Below, piece after piece: positions 18,389 to 26,670 of a stretch of DNA of 32,688 nucleotides. Position numbers and translations under genes: made by a program. The stretch covers positions 1 through 32,688 of the forward strand of contig JAIXZE010000255.1 in the NCBI GenBank assembly GCA_027489875.1, in the 5' to 3' direction. The notes below the pieces were generated by a model, which saw only the letters and a list, made by a program, of their open reading frames with translations, searched no databases and had not been told where the DNA came from. The stretch comes from Verrucomicrobiales bacterium (lineage in GTDB: Bacteria > Verrucomicrobiota > Verrucomicrobiia > Limisphaerales > UBA9464). Each line of letters opens with the position of its first letter. Within the stretch, counting starts at the first letter, position 1.

Positions 18389-19391
18389 GGGCCACCTCCA
18401 CCACGGCGCGCCGCGCCTGACCAAAGAGTTTCAACCGCACCGACCGCACGTACGCCGCGAGCGCACCCGGTCCGCCCTGGGACTTGAGATCGATCAACTG
18501 CTGCGACAACGCCCGCAGCGGTTCGACTTCCGCCTGCGCCTTCAACGTCTCGATCTCCACCGCCCGACGTGACTGCACCAACTTCTGGTCCGCCGACGCC
18601 TGCGCGAGGCTGATGTCCGACGACACCTGGTTGTACGCCGTATTGATGGCGGCCAGGGCCGACTCCACCTCCGCTGGCGGATCAATGCCCGTGATCAACG
18701 ACGCCTCCAGGACGATGCCGTAACGCGCGGCACTGGATTCGCACTCGCGATCCATGTGCTCGTTCAGGTCGCGGAGATTCTTCCGGAGATCATTGATCGA
18801 GACGCCGATCGTGGCGTTCGGGATCGCGGCCTCGCCGATCTTCATCTCGGGGGCGGCTGCCGCCGCTGTGGGCGGTGCCGAGAAGTTCGCGATGCGCTCG
18901 CGCAGGATGGAGATGAAGTAGCCCATGACGTGCGTCAGCGGGTTCTTCACCCCAAACAGGAAGGCATACAGGTTGCGCTCCGACACCCGGAAACGGATCT
19001 GGCCCGTGAGGCCCGTGTTCAACTGATCCTTCGTCACGGCCTCCAGCATCTGGCCCGACTGGTTCGCATTCGGCGTCTCCGGATCGAAGGCCATGCTGAT
19101 CGTCTCCGTGGCCACGACCACCTTGTGGATCTTCTCCCAAGGCCACTTGAAGTACGGTCCGCCCGGCGCGATCACGCGCACCTGCGGGTAGTCATATCGT
19201 TCCCGCTCCTCCCCCTTCAGCGATTCCGCGACCGGATCCGACAACGTGCTCGCCCCCTCGATGCGGTCGGCCCGACCGAAGGACGTCTTCACCGCGCGTT
19301 CGCTCGGGCCGACCGTATAAAAGCCCCCGAGCACACAGCGGATTACGAACCACAATCCCGCCCCCAGCAACAATCCACCGATAAACATCAT
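18381..19391 (-). CDS. SPFH/prohibitin-domain membrane protein (first of pair)
   Basis: The protein has 336 residues from the ATG at 19391 (a second ATG follows at once), with GGGAG about 13 bases upstream. An N-terminal transmembrane segment (GGLLLGAGLWFVIRCVLGG) leads to the SPFH core: FYTVGPSERAVKTSFGR, then PGGPYFKWPWEKIHKV, which is close to the HflK/stomatin entry motif. A helical region follows, with ISLAQASADQKLVQSRRA and LKAQAEVEPLRALSQQ. An Ala-rich insertion (APPTAAAAAPE) near the middle is unusual. It ends in TAG at 18381, inside the start of its partner, and the two probably form a hetero-oligomer as HflK and HflC do. Repeat A4 lies in its upstream region. Confidence 0.85.
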   Translation of the reverse strand: MMFIGGLLLGAGLWFVIRCVLGGFYTVGPSERAVKTSFGRADRIEGASTLSDPVAESLKGEERERYDYPQVRVIAPGGPYFKWPWEKIHKVVVATETISMAFDPETPNANQSGQMLEAVTKDQLNTGLTGQIRFRVSERNLYAFLFGVKNPLTHVMGYFISILRERIANFSAPPTAAAAAPEMKIGEAAIPNATIGVSINDLRKNLRDLNEHMDRECESSAARYGIVLEASLITGIDPPAEVESALAAINTAYNQVSSDISLAQASADQKLVQSRRAVEIETLKAQAEVEPLRALSQQLIDLKSQGGPGALAAYVRSVRLKLFGQARRAVVEVAHE

Positions 19392-19510
19392 GCAGTATGG
19401 CGCTCCCGCCACCCGTCACCCTGCCTGTTCAGCAAAGGACAAGCCACCTGCATTTGAGCCCCCTCGCACGGAGGGGAGCGTCCCAACACTGCCCCCGTAT
19501 GCAACGGGGT

Positions 19511-19565
19511 GGCGACGTCCTCGTCGCCGTTCCATAGCCTTTCCCAAGGCGATGAGGACATCGCC
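19511..19565 (+). repeat. Dispersed repeat family A, copy 4
   Basis: Hairpin 1 is 19511-19528, GGCGACG-TCCT-CGTCGCC. The linker is 19 bases. Hairpin 2 is 19548-19565, GGCGATG-AGGA-CATCGCC. Both stems are perfect and the loops TCCT and AGGA are complementary. It lies between the SPFH start and the HNH-like gene's stop. Confidence 0.88.
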
Positions 19566-19651
19566 GCCCCGCCCCAGAGGAGAGGCGAACAGATCCCACC
19601 TCCACCGCAGCGCCCAGCGCCGCACCCGGCACATGCGGTCAGACCCGAGCC

Positions 19652-20368
19652 TCATCCAGCAGTATCTCCGCGGATTCGCCGATTGCGTTTGGCGTAAGGG
19701 CGAAGACGAGGCCTCACGAGGTGGATCGGTTCACATTCGGCGGGATCTGGCAGCGGACGTCCTTCAAGCCTTGCCTTTTCGATCGCAGCCGCAACCAGCG
19801 GTGCGTCCCTCTGCAGGGCGCTCAGATCCGGCTGTCCATTGTTCCAATGGATGCAGTACCAATGCCATCGGGTAAAGCGCGCCCTGTATTGGCCGAGCTG
19901 GAGTTTTGCCAACGTAAACTCCGCGCGCTGCCTTGACGAAACGGGCAGTCGGTCGCCGGGCACAAGCTGGAAGGACGGTAGCAAGACCTCGAACCAACCG
20001 TCCTCAATCTCGCAAGGATCCAGGATCTGATTATCCAAGGACCCTTTGAGGGAATTGATGACTGGGGCAGCATAACGAAAGTTGCTCCACTCAAATGCCA
20101 AATGGCGGTTGGGAGAAGTACCCCCACTCCGGTTGCCACAGGATAGCCAATGATCCACATCCCCTGCAGGGACGATCGTTGTTCCCAGCCAACCGCACCG
20201 GTGACTGAAGTGCCGCGCAAGGTCCGGCCGAAATTGGCTCCACCAATGACTCACCGCATGCGGGTCCTTTCCAGGGTTGTTCTCCAGCCACGCCGCACCC
20301 GGCTGACGGCAGTTCTCATCAAACAGAACCGGCTCATTGGCACAGGTCAGCGCTGCCACCGGGATCAT
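19652..20368 (-). CDS. HNH-like nuclease partner of the ATPase (PtuB-like candidate)
   Basis: The protein has 238 residues. Its ATG overlaps the stop of the ATPase (ATGA, 20365-20368), and AGGGGG lies six bases upstream, so the pair is translationally coupled. The segment RCGWLGTT, GDVDHW, then LAFEWSNFRYAAPVINSLKG aligns by eye with the TIGR02646/PtuB HNH pattern. There His73 is the DH histidine, Asn96 lies in W-x-N, and Asn105 precedes Lys-Gly. The zinc-binding cysteines usual around this fold are mostly absent: one Cys58 remains, and Ala replaces the later pair. Further on, LDPCE, WFEV and RAEFTLAKLQL match the usual downstream part. It probably cuts nucleic acid under control of the ATPase. 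The fold assignment is moderate. G+C is lower than in neighbouring genes. Confidence 0.72.
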   Translation of the reverse strand: MIPVAALTCANEPVLFDENCRQPGAAWLENNPGKDPHAVSHWWSQFRPDLARHFSHRCGWLGTTIVPAGDVDHWLSCGNRSGGTSPNRHLAFEWSNFRYAAPVINSLKGSLDNQILDPCEIEDGWFEVLLPSFQLVPGDRLPVSSRQRAEFTLAKLQLGQYRARFTRWHWYCIHWNNGQPDLSALQRDAPLVAAAIEKARLEGRPLPDPAECEPIHLVRPRLRPYAKRNRRIRGDTAG

Positions 20369-21678
20369 GGCTTGCCCCCTCTCTGACGAAAAAACGGGAG
20401 CCAGAAAGGCCAGTACGGATCCGCTGCATCCAATGTACGTGCCAGCTCGGCATGGATCTCTTCAACGGTTTGAAGGCGAGGAGGTAGAACCGCCAGGTGA
20501 CCAGCCATGAAATCATCCGCTGCCTTCATCGCTGCTTCGGCTTCCTTCGAATATCCACTCTCCATGTCAAACATCGGGGAGGTCAGCCACCCTGTTGCAT
20601 CCCCGAATTTGGCCCACCGGACCGGTTCGACCTCGGCGTTCCTCTGACCCATTTCCAGATTGAACAGCTGGTCGATGGCAGGTTGAAAAATGGACTCCAG
20701 GGAAGCGGCCACCATGGGCGCGTGTGTGGTCGCAATGATCTGGAAACTCTTTGTCTGACCTTCGCGAAGCAGGTTGGACACAACATCCATCAGGGACGGG
20801 AGGAACAACCGCTGCCACCGCGGATGAAGGTGCCCTTCCACCTCATCAAACAACAGGATCACATGATCCTCCGGTTCCTCACCCAGCAGTCGGGCAGACC
20901 TCTTGTGTGACTCCGCCGCCCAGACCAGCAGATACGCCAAGGAGAGGACACGTTTGACTCCAGCGGCCGCCTGGGTGACCGGAACAGCGCCATATCGCGT
21001 CTGCAACGTTGGAATCCAATCTTCGTCGCCCAAACGAATCTGGATGGCCGAACCAATCCTCAATGGATCCAAACCATCCACGGACAGTCGGTCCAGAACC
21101 GCACTCAGGGCTGAAAAGGCCCCGTTCCCTTTGAGCCGCCAGTTCTCCACATCGCGCAAAAGGCCATTGCAGAGATTCCGTCCATCCTTGGCGGAAGCAT
21201 CCCGAAGACCCTGCCAGACATTCTCCCGCGAAAAGTGGTAGGCACCCACCAAACCCGCTCCATCGGAATCCGCGGTGCTTCGATTGCGCAAGGGGTCCCA
21301 GACCGAGAAGCCACCATCGACACGCGCGTAAATCACAACTCCGGACAATGGCGACCGCCCCCCACCGGTGACCCACCTGCCGTGCCATCCCTGATCCTTG
21401 AGCCGATAGTCCGCTCCACCTTGAACATCACCCTCTCCTCTCCCGGCGTGCGTCCATGCCATCCAGGGCGGCTCACCCTTCTCCAGATCTTGCTGGGTGG
21501 GCTGAATCATCACTCCATGTTCATCCACCCACGTTCGCGTCAGTGCATACCAGCAAAGATCAAGGATCAGCGTCTTGCCGACTCCGTTATCGCCCGTGAT
21601 CAGATTCAGCCGGTTCCCGAATTCCAGCGTCTCGTGCCGGAATGGCGGAATTCCACTGATGGTCAGGCTCCGTAACAT
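20365..21678 (-). CDS. ABC/RecF-type AAA ATPase (PtuA-like candidate)
   Basis: The protein has 437 residues. The N-terminal strand LRSLTISGIPPF leads to NRLNLITGDNGVGKT, with Walker A Lys35. VTQAAAGVKRVLSLAYLL near residues 234-251 stands where the ABC signature is expected, but lacks LSGGQ. Walker B is HVILLFDEVEGHLHP with Asp278 and Glu279, and the switch histidine is in ATTHAP (His319). This arrangement is that of the AAA_21/AAA_15-type ATPases used in Septu, OLD/Gabija-like and retron defence systems. The C-terminal ~90 residues have no recognised domain and no TOPRIM motif, so it is not OLD. It is followed directly by the HNH-like gene and diverges from the ECF sigma gene. No reverse transcriptase is nearby. 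Confidence 0.85.
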   Translation of the reverse strand: MLRSLTISGIPPFRHETLEFGNRLNLITGDNGVGKTLILDLCWYALTRTWVDEHGVMIQPTQQDLEKGEPPWMAWTHAGRGEGDVQGGADYRLKDQGWHGRWVTGGGRSPLSGVVIYARVDGGFSVWDPLRNRSTADSDGAGLVGAYHFSRENVWQGLRDASAKDGRNLCNGLLRDVENWRLKGNGAFSALSAVLDRLSVDGLDPLRIGSAIQIRLGDEDWIPTLQTRYGAVPVTQAAAGVKRVLSLAYLLVWAAESHKRSARLLGEEPEDHVILLFDEVEGHLHPRWQRLFLPSLMDVVSNLLREGQTKSFQIIATTHAPMVAASLESIFQPAIDQLFNLEMGQRNAEVEPVRWAKFGDATGWLTSPMFDMESGYSKEAEAAMKAADDFMAGHLAVLPPRLQTVEEIHAELARTLDAADPYWPFWLPFFRQRGGKP

Positions 21679-21853
21679 GTTTGCTGATGTTGCCGTTCAC
21701 GCGAATAGGATCCACCGAAAACGCACACATCCACGCCCCCCTCCATCCGATGCTTTGCTGGGGAGACATTCACCAACAGGCTGAAACAGCAACCCCCCCT
21801 TGAACCTCCAGGCAAAAGCGGATTGCAACCGCGCCTGTCCGGGCTTCTCCTGA

Positions 21854-21872
21854 CGGACAGACCGTATGTCCG
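21854..21872. promoter_or_regulatory. Inverted repeat upstream of the ECF sigma gene
   Basis: CGGACA (21854-21859) and TGTCCG (21867-21872) form a perfect 6-base dyad with a 7-base spacer, 26 bases before the sigma-factor ATG. The placement suits an operator or a leader hairpin. Whether it is bound by anything is unknown. Confidence 0.3.
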
Positions 21873-21897
21873 ACGAACGCGAAACCCGCAATCCGTG

Positions 21898-22617
21898 ATG
21901 GAAGCCGGCGACGAACAAAAGCAGCACGACACGTTTCCTCCGACGCGATGGAGCCTTGTCCTCGACGCCGGCGAGGACGATCCGGTCGCGCGCGCGACGT
22001 TCTGTCATGCCTATTGGTTCCCGCTCTACTGCTATGCGCGTCGGACGGGCAAGGGTGTCCAGGATGCCGAGGACCTGACGCAGGCGTTCTTCGAGCGGAT
22101 GCTTTCCCGCGATTTCCTCGCCCAGGCGAACAGCAACCGTGGCCGACTGCGGACGTTCCTCCTGCGCTGCTTCGCCAATTTCATGACCGAGCAATGGCGT
22201 CGGGACACGATGCAGAAGCGCGGAGCCGGCAAGCCCGCGCTCGCCATCGACGCGATGTCCGCGGAGGAACGCCTCGCCTTGGAACCGCACGACACCACCA
22301 CGCCCGAACTCGAGTTCGAACGCGCCTGGGCTCGGGAACTCCTCCGCCAAGCGGTGGAGCGTCTCGAAGCCGCCTACCGCACCGCCGGAAACAGCGCCGT
22401 CTTCCACGCCCTCCGGGATCATCTCACGGACGGCTCCGGCGAAACCGGGTATGACAGGATCGCCTCCGGGCTCGGCATCTCCGAACCCGCCGCGCGCTTC
22501 GCCGCCTTCAAGCTCCGCCAACGCTATCGCCAGACCCTGCGGGATCTCATCCGGGACACCGTCGCGAACCTGGACGAGGTCGAGTCCGAGGTGACGCACC
22601 TCCGCGCGTTGTTCTGA
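21898..22617 (+). CDS. ECF-type RNA polymerase sigma factor (PVC kinase-linked group)
   Basis: The protein has 239 residues from the ATG at 21898. An upstream TTG would add 25 unconvincing residues. Region 2 includes FCHAYWFPLYCYARRTGKGVQDAEDLTQAFFERML, quoted here only by its parts: the YARR turn and the DAEDLTQAFF core that contacts the -10. Region 4 shows GYDRIASGLGISEPAARFAAFKLRQRYRQ-like helix-turn-helix residues (GISEPAARFAAFKLRQ). The opening phrase FPPTRWSLVLDAG is typical of the large ECF group found in Planctomycetes and Verrucomicrobia next to Ser/Thr kinases, exactly as here. The kinase gene starts 11 bases after its stop. No anti-sigma factor is seen, so control is probably by the kinase. 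Confidence 0.9.
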   Translation: MEAGDEQKQHDTFPPTRWSLVLDAGEDDPVARATFCHAYWFPLYCYARRTGKGVQDAEDLTQAFFERMLSRDFLAQANSNRGRLRTFLLRCFANFMTEQWRRDTMQKRGAGKPALAIDAMSAEERLALEPHDTTTPELEFERAWARELLRQAVERLEAAYRTAGNSAVFHALRDHLTDGSGETGYDRIASGLGISEPAARFAAFKLRQRYRQTLRDLIRDTVANLDEVESEVTHLRALF

Positions 22618-22628
22618 GGTTCCGCACC

Positions 22629-25600
22629 ATGCCTCCCAGCACGACATGCCCAAGGTGCGGCTCGTCCCTGCGGCCGGACGAGCGGGACTGTGCCCGTTGC
22701 CTCCTCGACGCCGCCGGCGCGGTCAACGACGAGGAACGGATCTTCCAGGCCGCGCTCCGATGCGAACCCGACCGTCGGAAGGCCTTCGTCCGGCAGGCGA
22801 CCCAGGAGGATTCCGAGCTCCGCGAAGCGGTCGAGATGCTGCTCGCCGGCCACGCCGAAGCCGGTGGTGACCCCGACGATGCCGGCCCGTTCTACGGCGA
22901 CATGGTCGGCTCGGATGCCGCCTCCGGCGCGGAAGAGCCGGGCATGCAGATAGGCCACTTCCGGCTCGTGCGCCGCGTTGGCGAAGGCGGCATGGGATCC
23001 GTCTGGCAGGCGGAACAGACCGCGCCCGTCCGCCGGACCGTCGCCCTCAAGGTGATCAAGTGGGGCATGGACACGCGCGATGTCGTGCGACGTTTCCAGC
23101 GCGAACGCCGTACCCTGGCGCTGCTCAACCACCCGAACATCGCCCAGGTCTACGAGGCCGGATCCACCGCCACCGGACGCCCCTACTTCGCGATGGAGTT
23201 CGTCGCGGGGCAACCCATCACCGAGCACTGCCGGAAGGCCGGGCTCGATGTCCCATCGACGCTGCGGCTGTTCCGCGACGTCTGCGCCGCGGTCGAACAC
23301 GCCCACCAGAAGGGCATCATCCATCGCGATCTCAAACCTTCGAACATCCTCGTCACCGATGGCGTGGCGAAGGTGATCGACTTCGGCCTCGCGCGGGCGA
23401 CCCAGGAATCCGGGAACGGCTCCCTCCTCACCCGCACGACCCAGGTGGTCGGCACGCCCGCCTACATGAGTCCGGAACAGGCCCGGACCGCGGGCGCGGA
23501 CGTCGATACCCGGACGGATGTCTACTCCCTCGGCGTGGTGCTGTACGAAGTGCTCACCGGCACGCCGCCCTTCGATCCCGACCGGCTCGCGAAGAGCGGC
23601 CTCGCCGGCGTGCAACGCATCCTCCAGGAAGAGGAACCGCCCACGCCCAGTGTCCGCCTGCGTTCCTCGCGGCGGAACCTCACCGCTCCCGCCGAGGAGC
23701 GAGCCCTGCCGCCGCTCACCGGTGGTGACCTCGACCAGGTCGTGATGAAGGCCCTGCGCAAGGATCGCGACCAGCGTTACCCCAGCGCCGCCGCCTTCTC
23801 GGACGACCTCCAGCGTTACCTCGACGGCGAACCGGTTTCAGCCGTGCCCCCGACCTTCCGGTACCGCGCGGCGCGATTCATCCGGCGACACCGGGGTGCC
23901 GTGGCGGCCGCAGGGACGGTCCTCGCGGCGTTGGTGGCCGCCCTGTCGGTCAGCCTGGTCCAGACGCATCAGGCGCGGGTTTCCCTGGCCGGCGAAGTGC
24001 GGGCCCGGGAGGAAGCCACGTTCACGGTCGCCGACATGTACCTGCGTTCCGGTCTGGCCGCAGCGGAGACGGATTCGCCGAACCATGCGGCCCTCTGGTT
24101 CGCCAACGCCGCAATCATCGGCGCGCGGGACGCGGAACGGACCGCGGCAAACCGCAGGCGCGCGGCGGCCTGGCGGGAGGATTCCTACACCCCCGTCCGC
24201 GCCATCGACACGGGCTACGAGTATCTCCAGAGCATCTCCTGGAACCCCCGCCATCCGGCGGTGGTGGTCCAGGCCTCCGGTTCTCCCACCGCGCGGGTCT
24301 GGGACCTGGAACGGGAGCAACCCTGGGCGCCGGGCGAACAGTCCCGGATCGTCTCGGCCGCCTGGGATCCAACCGGGGACCGGATCGCCCTGCTCCATCC
24401 GGACGGAGGAATCGTCCTCCGGGAGTACCCCTCCGGAAAGGAGTTGGCCCGGTTGGCCGAAGTCGACGGGGAATCCGCGGCGTGGGACCCCAAGGGCCGC
24501 TGGTTGGCCGTGGGACGACTGCTCTGGGACTGGCGCACCGGAGAGCAACGACGATTGCCAGCCATCGCCGGAAGGTCTTCGTTCAGTCCCGACGGCCGGT
24601 TCCTGCTGATCCGCTGGGAGGATCTCGCCGGCATCTGCGCCACCGCCGCCCCCAGCCACTTCCTCCATGACCCCGTGCCTTGCCCGCCGCGAGGCGCCGC
24701 CGGGTTCCTCGGCGACGGCGAACACTTCGTTCTGGGCGCACCCGGCGGCGGCCTCCGGATCCATCGCAGCACCACCGGCGAGGTGGTGGGTGAACACCCG
24801 GCAACCGGCGAGGAGGCGGACTCGGGCAACCCGGTCGCCCTCAGCCCCGACGGTCGCTGGATCGCCCGCAACAGCGCCCCGGTGCTGGATCGGACCGCCG
24901 GGAAGTCGGCGACCTTCCCGAGCCGGGAGGGTTATTCCACAACCGCGGCCTTCAGTCGGGACGGCACCCTTCTTGCCCAGGGCGGCTACGATCGCCGACT
25001 GGAACTGTGGTCCGTTACCGACGGCCGGTTCCTGGGACAGGTCGGCCACCATCACTCCGCCGTGCTGAGCGTGGAGTTCTCTCCCGACGGCCGGTTCATC
25101 GCCTCGGGCGAGAACGGCCTGCTCCGGGTCTGGCGCATCCAGAAGCCGAAGCTGGTCTCGGCGATCCGGCACGACGCCACCACCCGCGCGACCCTCTCGC
25201 CCGATGGAAGATGGGTGGTCGCATCGGGACACGGCCACCCCAACAACACCACCCGTTCCACCCGCGTCCATGAGATCCGTACGGCCCAGCCCGCCGGTCC
25301 TGAACTGACGGCGGACGGCTGGATCCTCGACGCCCGCTTCGGACCCTCGGGGACACAACTGGCCCTCGCCGTCAGCACGGTCGCCGGACGACCGGACTCG
25401 GGCACGGGACCGACGGGTGGCACCGGCAACGTGCAACTGTGGGACTTCGCCGCGGGCACACGATTGTCGAAACCGATCCCCATGCCTTCGGAGCCGCGCA
25501 GCCTCGCCTGGCATCCGTCGGGTCGGTTGCTGGGCGTCCTGTGCGCTGGCGGACAAGGAATCGAGATCGACATGCAGACGCGCACGCTCCGCGAGCTGTT

Positions 25601-26414
25601 CCATCTGGAGGTCAACCCGGACGAGGCACGAACCGCGAACAGCGGGGAATGCACCTACAGTCCGGACGGACGGATCTTCGCGGCCTGGGGATTCCACGAG
25701 AAGATCCAGCTCTTCGATCGCAACAACGCGCGAGAGCTCATCCCCTCGCACGAGCGGTTGTCCACGACGTTGGCACTTTCCTTCCACGGGAACACCGCCG
25801 TGCGCGCCGTCGGTGCCAGCGAGATGCAGATCCGATTCCACGACACCTCCACGGGGGCTGCAACGCCCCCGGCCATCCCGTACGTCGGCTGGCCTTTTGT
25901 TTCACGCTTCAACGAAACCGGAGAACTGCTGCTGACCGGGGGCGGCGGCGGACTCGCCCAGGTCTGGCTGTGGAAGGAGGGACGGCTCGCCTGCCCCATG
26001 CTGCCCCACGCCGATGCCATCCTGGCCGCCTGCTTCGTCCCGGGAAAACCCTGGGTCATCACTGGCGATCGCCTTGGCATCATCCACTTCTGGGACCGAC
26101 GCACCGGCACGCGCCTCCGTCCGCCCCTGCGGCGGGACGGCAGCATCAACGGCCTGGAAGTGACGCCGGACGGTCAAACCCTGATCGTGAGCGGCTGGTT
26201 CGACCGCGACTTCGAACGGGTGGACCTCGCCGCAGCCCTCCCCGAACCCAACCTCGACCCGGAAGGTATCCGACTCCTCAGCGAGATCGACGCCGGAGCC
26301 GTGGTCCACCCCGGCGGTGGACTCGCCCAGCTGGCCCGACCCGAGTGGATGGCGAAATGGCGGGAGTTCCGACGTCGCCACCCCGATTACCCGGGACATC
26401 GGTTGGGCCTCTGA
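22629..26414 (+). CDS. Membrane Ser/Thr protein kinase with WD40 propeller
   Basis: The protein has 1261 residues. It opens with a zinc-ribbon-like knuckle (Cys7-x2-Cys10 and Cys21-x2-Cys24). The kinase domain, ~110-400, is complete: VGEGGMGSV loop, Lys141, HRDLKPSN with Asp234, DFG at 251-253, GTPAYMSPEQ and DVYSLGVVLYE. A transmembrane helix lies at about 423-445. The rest, ~450-1261, carries WD40-type blades (for example FSRDGTLLAQGGYDRRLELW, FSPDGRFIASGENGLLRVW and TPDGQTLIVSGW), which should lie outside the membrane and could sense a ligand or bind partners. It follows the ECF sigma gene by 11 bases with a weak GAGG site. The likely logic is that the kinase phosphorylates or releases the sigma factor; this is inferred from the gene pairing. 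Confidence 0.92.
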   Translation: MPPSTTCPRCGSSLRPDERDCARCLLDAAGAVNDEERIFQAALRCEPDRRKAFVRQATQEDSELREAVEMLLAGHAEAGGDPDDAGPFYGDMVGSDAASGAEEPGMQIGHFRLVRRVGEGGMGSVWQAEQTAPVRRTVALKVIKWGMDTRDVVRRFQRERRTLALLNHPNIAQVYEAGSTATGRPYFAMEFVAGQPITEHCRKAGLDVPSTLRLFRDVCAAVEHAHQKGIIHRDLKPSNILVTDGVAKVIDFGLARATQESGNGSLLTRTTQVVGTPAYMSPEQARTAGADVDTRTDVYSLGVVLYEVLTGTPPFDPDRLAKSGLAGVQRILQEEEPPTPSVRLRSSRRNLTAPAEERALPPLTGGDLDQVVMKALRKDRDQRYPSAAAFSDDLQRYLDGEPVSAVPPTFRYRAARFIRRHRGAVAAAGTVLAALVAALSVSLVQTHQARVSLAGEVRAREEATFTVADMYLRSGLAAAETDSPNHAALWFANAAIIGARDAERTAANRRRAAAWREDSYTPVRAIDTGYEYLQSISWNPRHPAVVVQASGSPTARVWDLEREQPWAPGEQSRIVSAAWDPTGDRIALLHPDGGIVLREYPSGKELARLAEVDGESAAWDPKGRWLAVGRLLWDWRTGEQRRLPAIAGRSSFSPDGRFLLIRWEDLAGICATAAPSHFLHDPVPCPPRGAAGFLGDGEHFVLGAPGGGLRIHRSTTGEVVGEHPATGEEADSGNPVALSPDGRWIARNSAPVLDRTAGKSATFPSREGYSTTAAFSRDGTLLAQGGYDRRLELWSVTDGRFLGQVGHHHSAVLSVEFSPDGRFIASGENGLLRVWRIQKPKLVSAIRHDATTRATLSPDGRWVVASGHGHPNNTTRSTRVHEIRTAQPAGPELTADGWILDARFGPSGTQLALAVSTVAGRPDSGTGPTGGTGNVQLWDFAAGTRLSKPIPMPSEPRSLAWHPSGRLLGVLCAGGQGIEIDMQTRTLRELFHLEVNPDEARTANSGECTYSPDGRIFAAWGFHEKIQLFDRNNARELIPSHERLSTTLALSFHGNTAVRAVGASEMQIRFHDTSTGAATPPAIPYVGWPFVSRFNETGELLLTGGGGGLAQVWLWKEGRLACPMLPHADAILAACFVPGKPWVITGDRLGIIHFWDRRTGTRLRPPLRRDGSINGLEVTPDGQTLIVSGWFDRDFERVDLAAALPEPNLDPEGIRLLSEIDAGAVVHPGGGLAQLARPEWMAKWREFRRRHPDYPGHRLGL

Positions 26415-26421
26415 AGTGGGG

Positions 26422-26566
26422 AAGTTGCCAGTTCCCAGATTGATGCGCCGGGTGAGGGCACCCGGCCTTCAATCTGACTTTGCAGTCCCCAGATTCCGGT
26501 TCTGGAAACTGGGGACTGGGTTCTGGCAACTCCCCCTGTAGGCCGCGTGCCCCCATGCGGCGGGGT
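26422..26566. repeat. Repeat cluster: family C, B3 (inverted), C, B4
   Basis: This fills most of the gap between the kinase and the flippase. A C fragment (GTTGCCAGTTCCCAGAT) is at 26424-26440. B3, with stem 26447-26454/26459-26466 and loop AGGG, is in reverse orientation. A longer C element at 26481-26537 can itself fold (CCAGATTCCGGTTCTGG). B4, stem 26542-26549/26554-26561, is in forward orientation with a GCCGCGTG stem and one G·T pair. The B pair faces outward in opposite directions, as in bacterial REP/BIME clusters. Confidence 0.75.
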
Positions 26567-26670
26567 TCCTTCGGATCTCAAACTTGAAACTGGAAGGTTC
26601 CAACTCGCCTGCCGCCCGCCTCCTGACATCGTCTGACGCTCGAGAATCGTAGGCGACAAGGCACCAGGCG

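Noticed and set aside
19652..21678. Retron (reverse transcriptase plus PtuAB-like effectors)
   Set aside because: No reverse transcriptase gene or msr/msd-like structure was seen on either side.
23838..25841. Open frame of 667 codons on the minus strand
   Set aside because: It is antisense to the kinase-WD40 gene, whose motifs are unmistakable. The shadow has no recognisable features.
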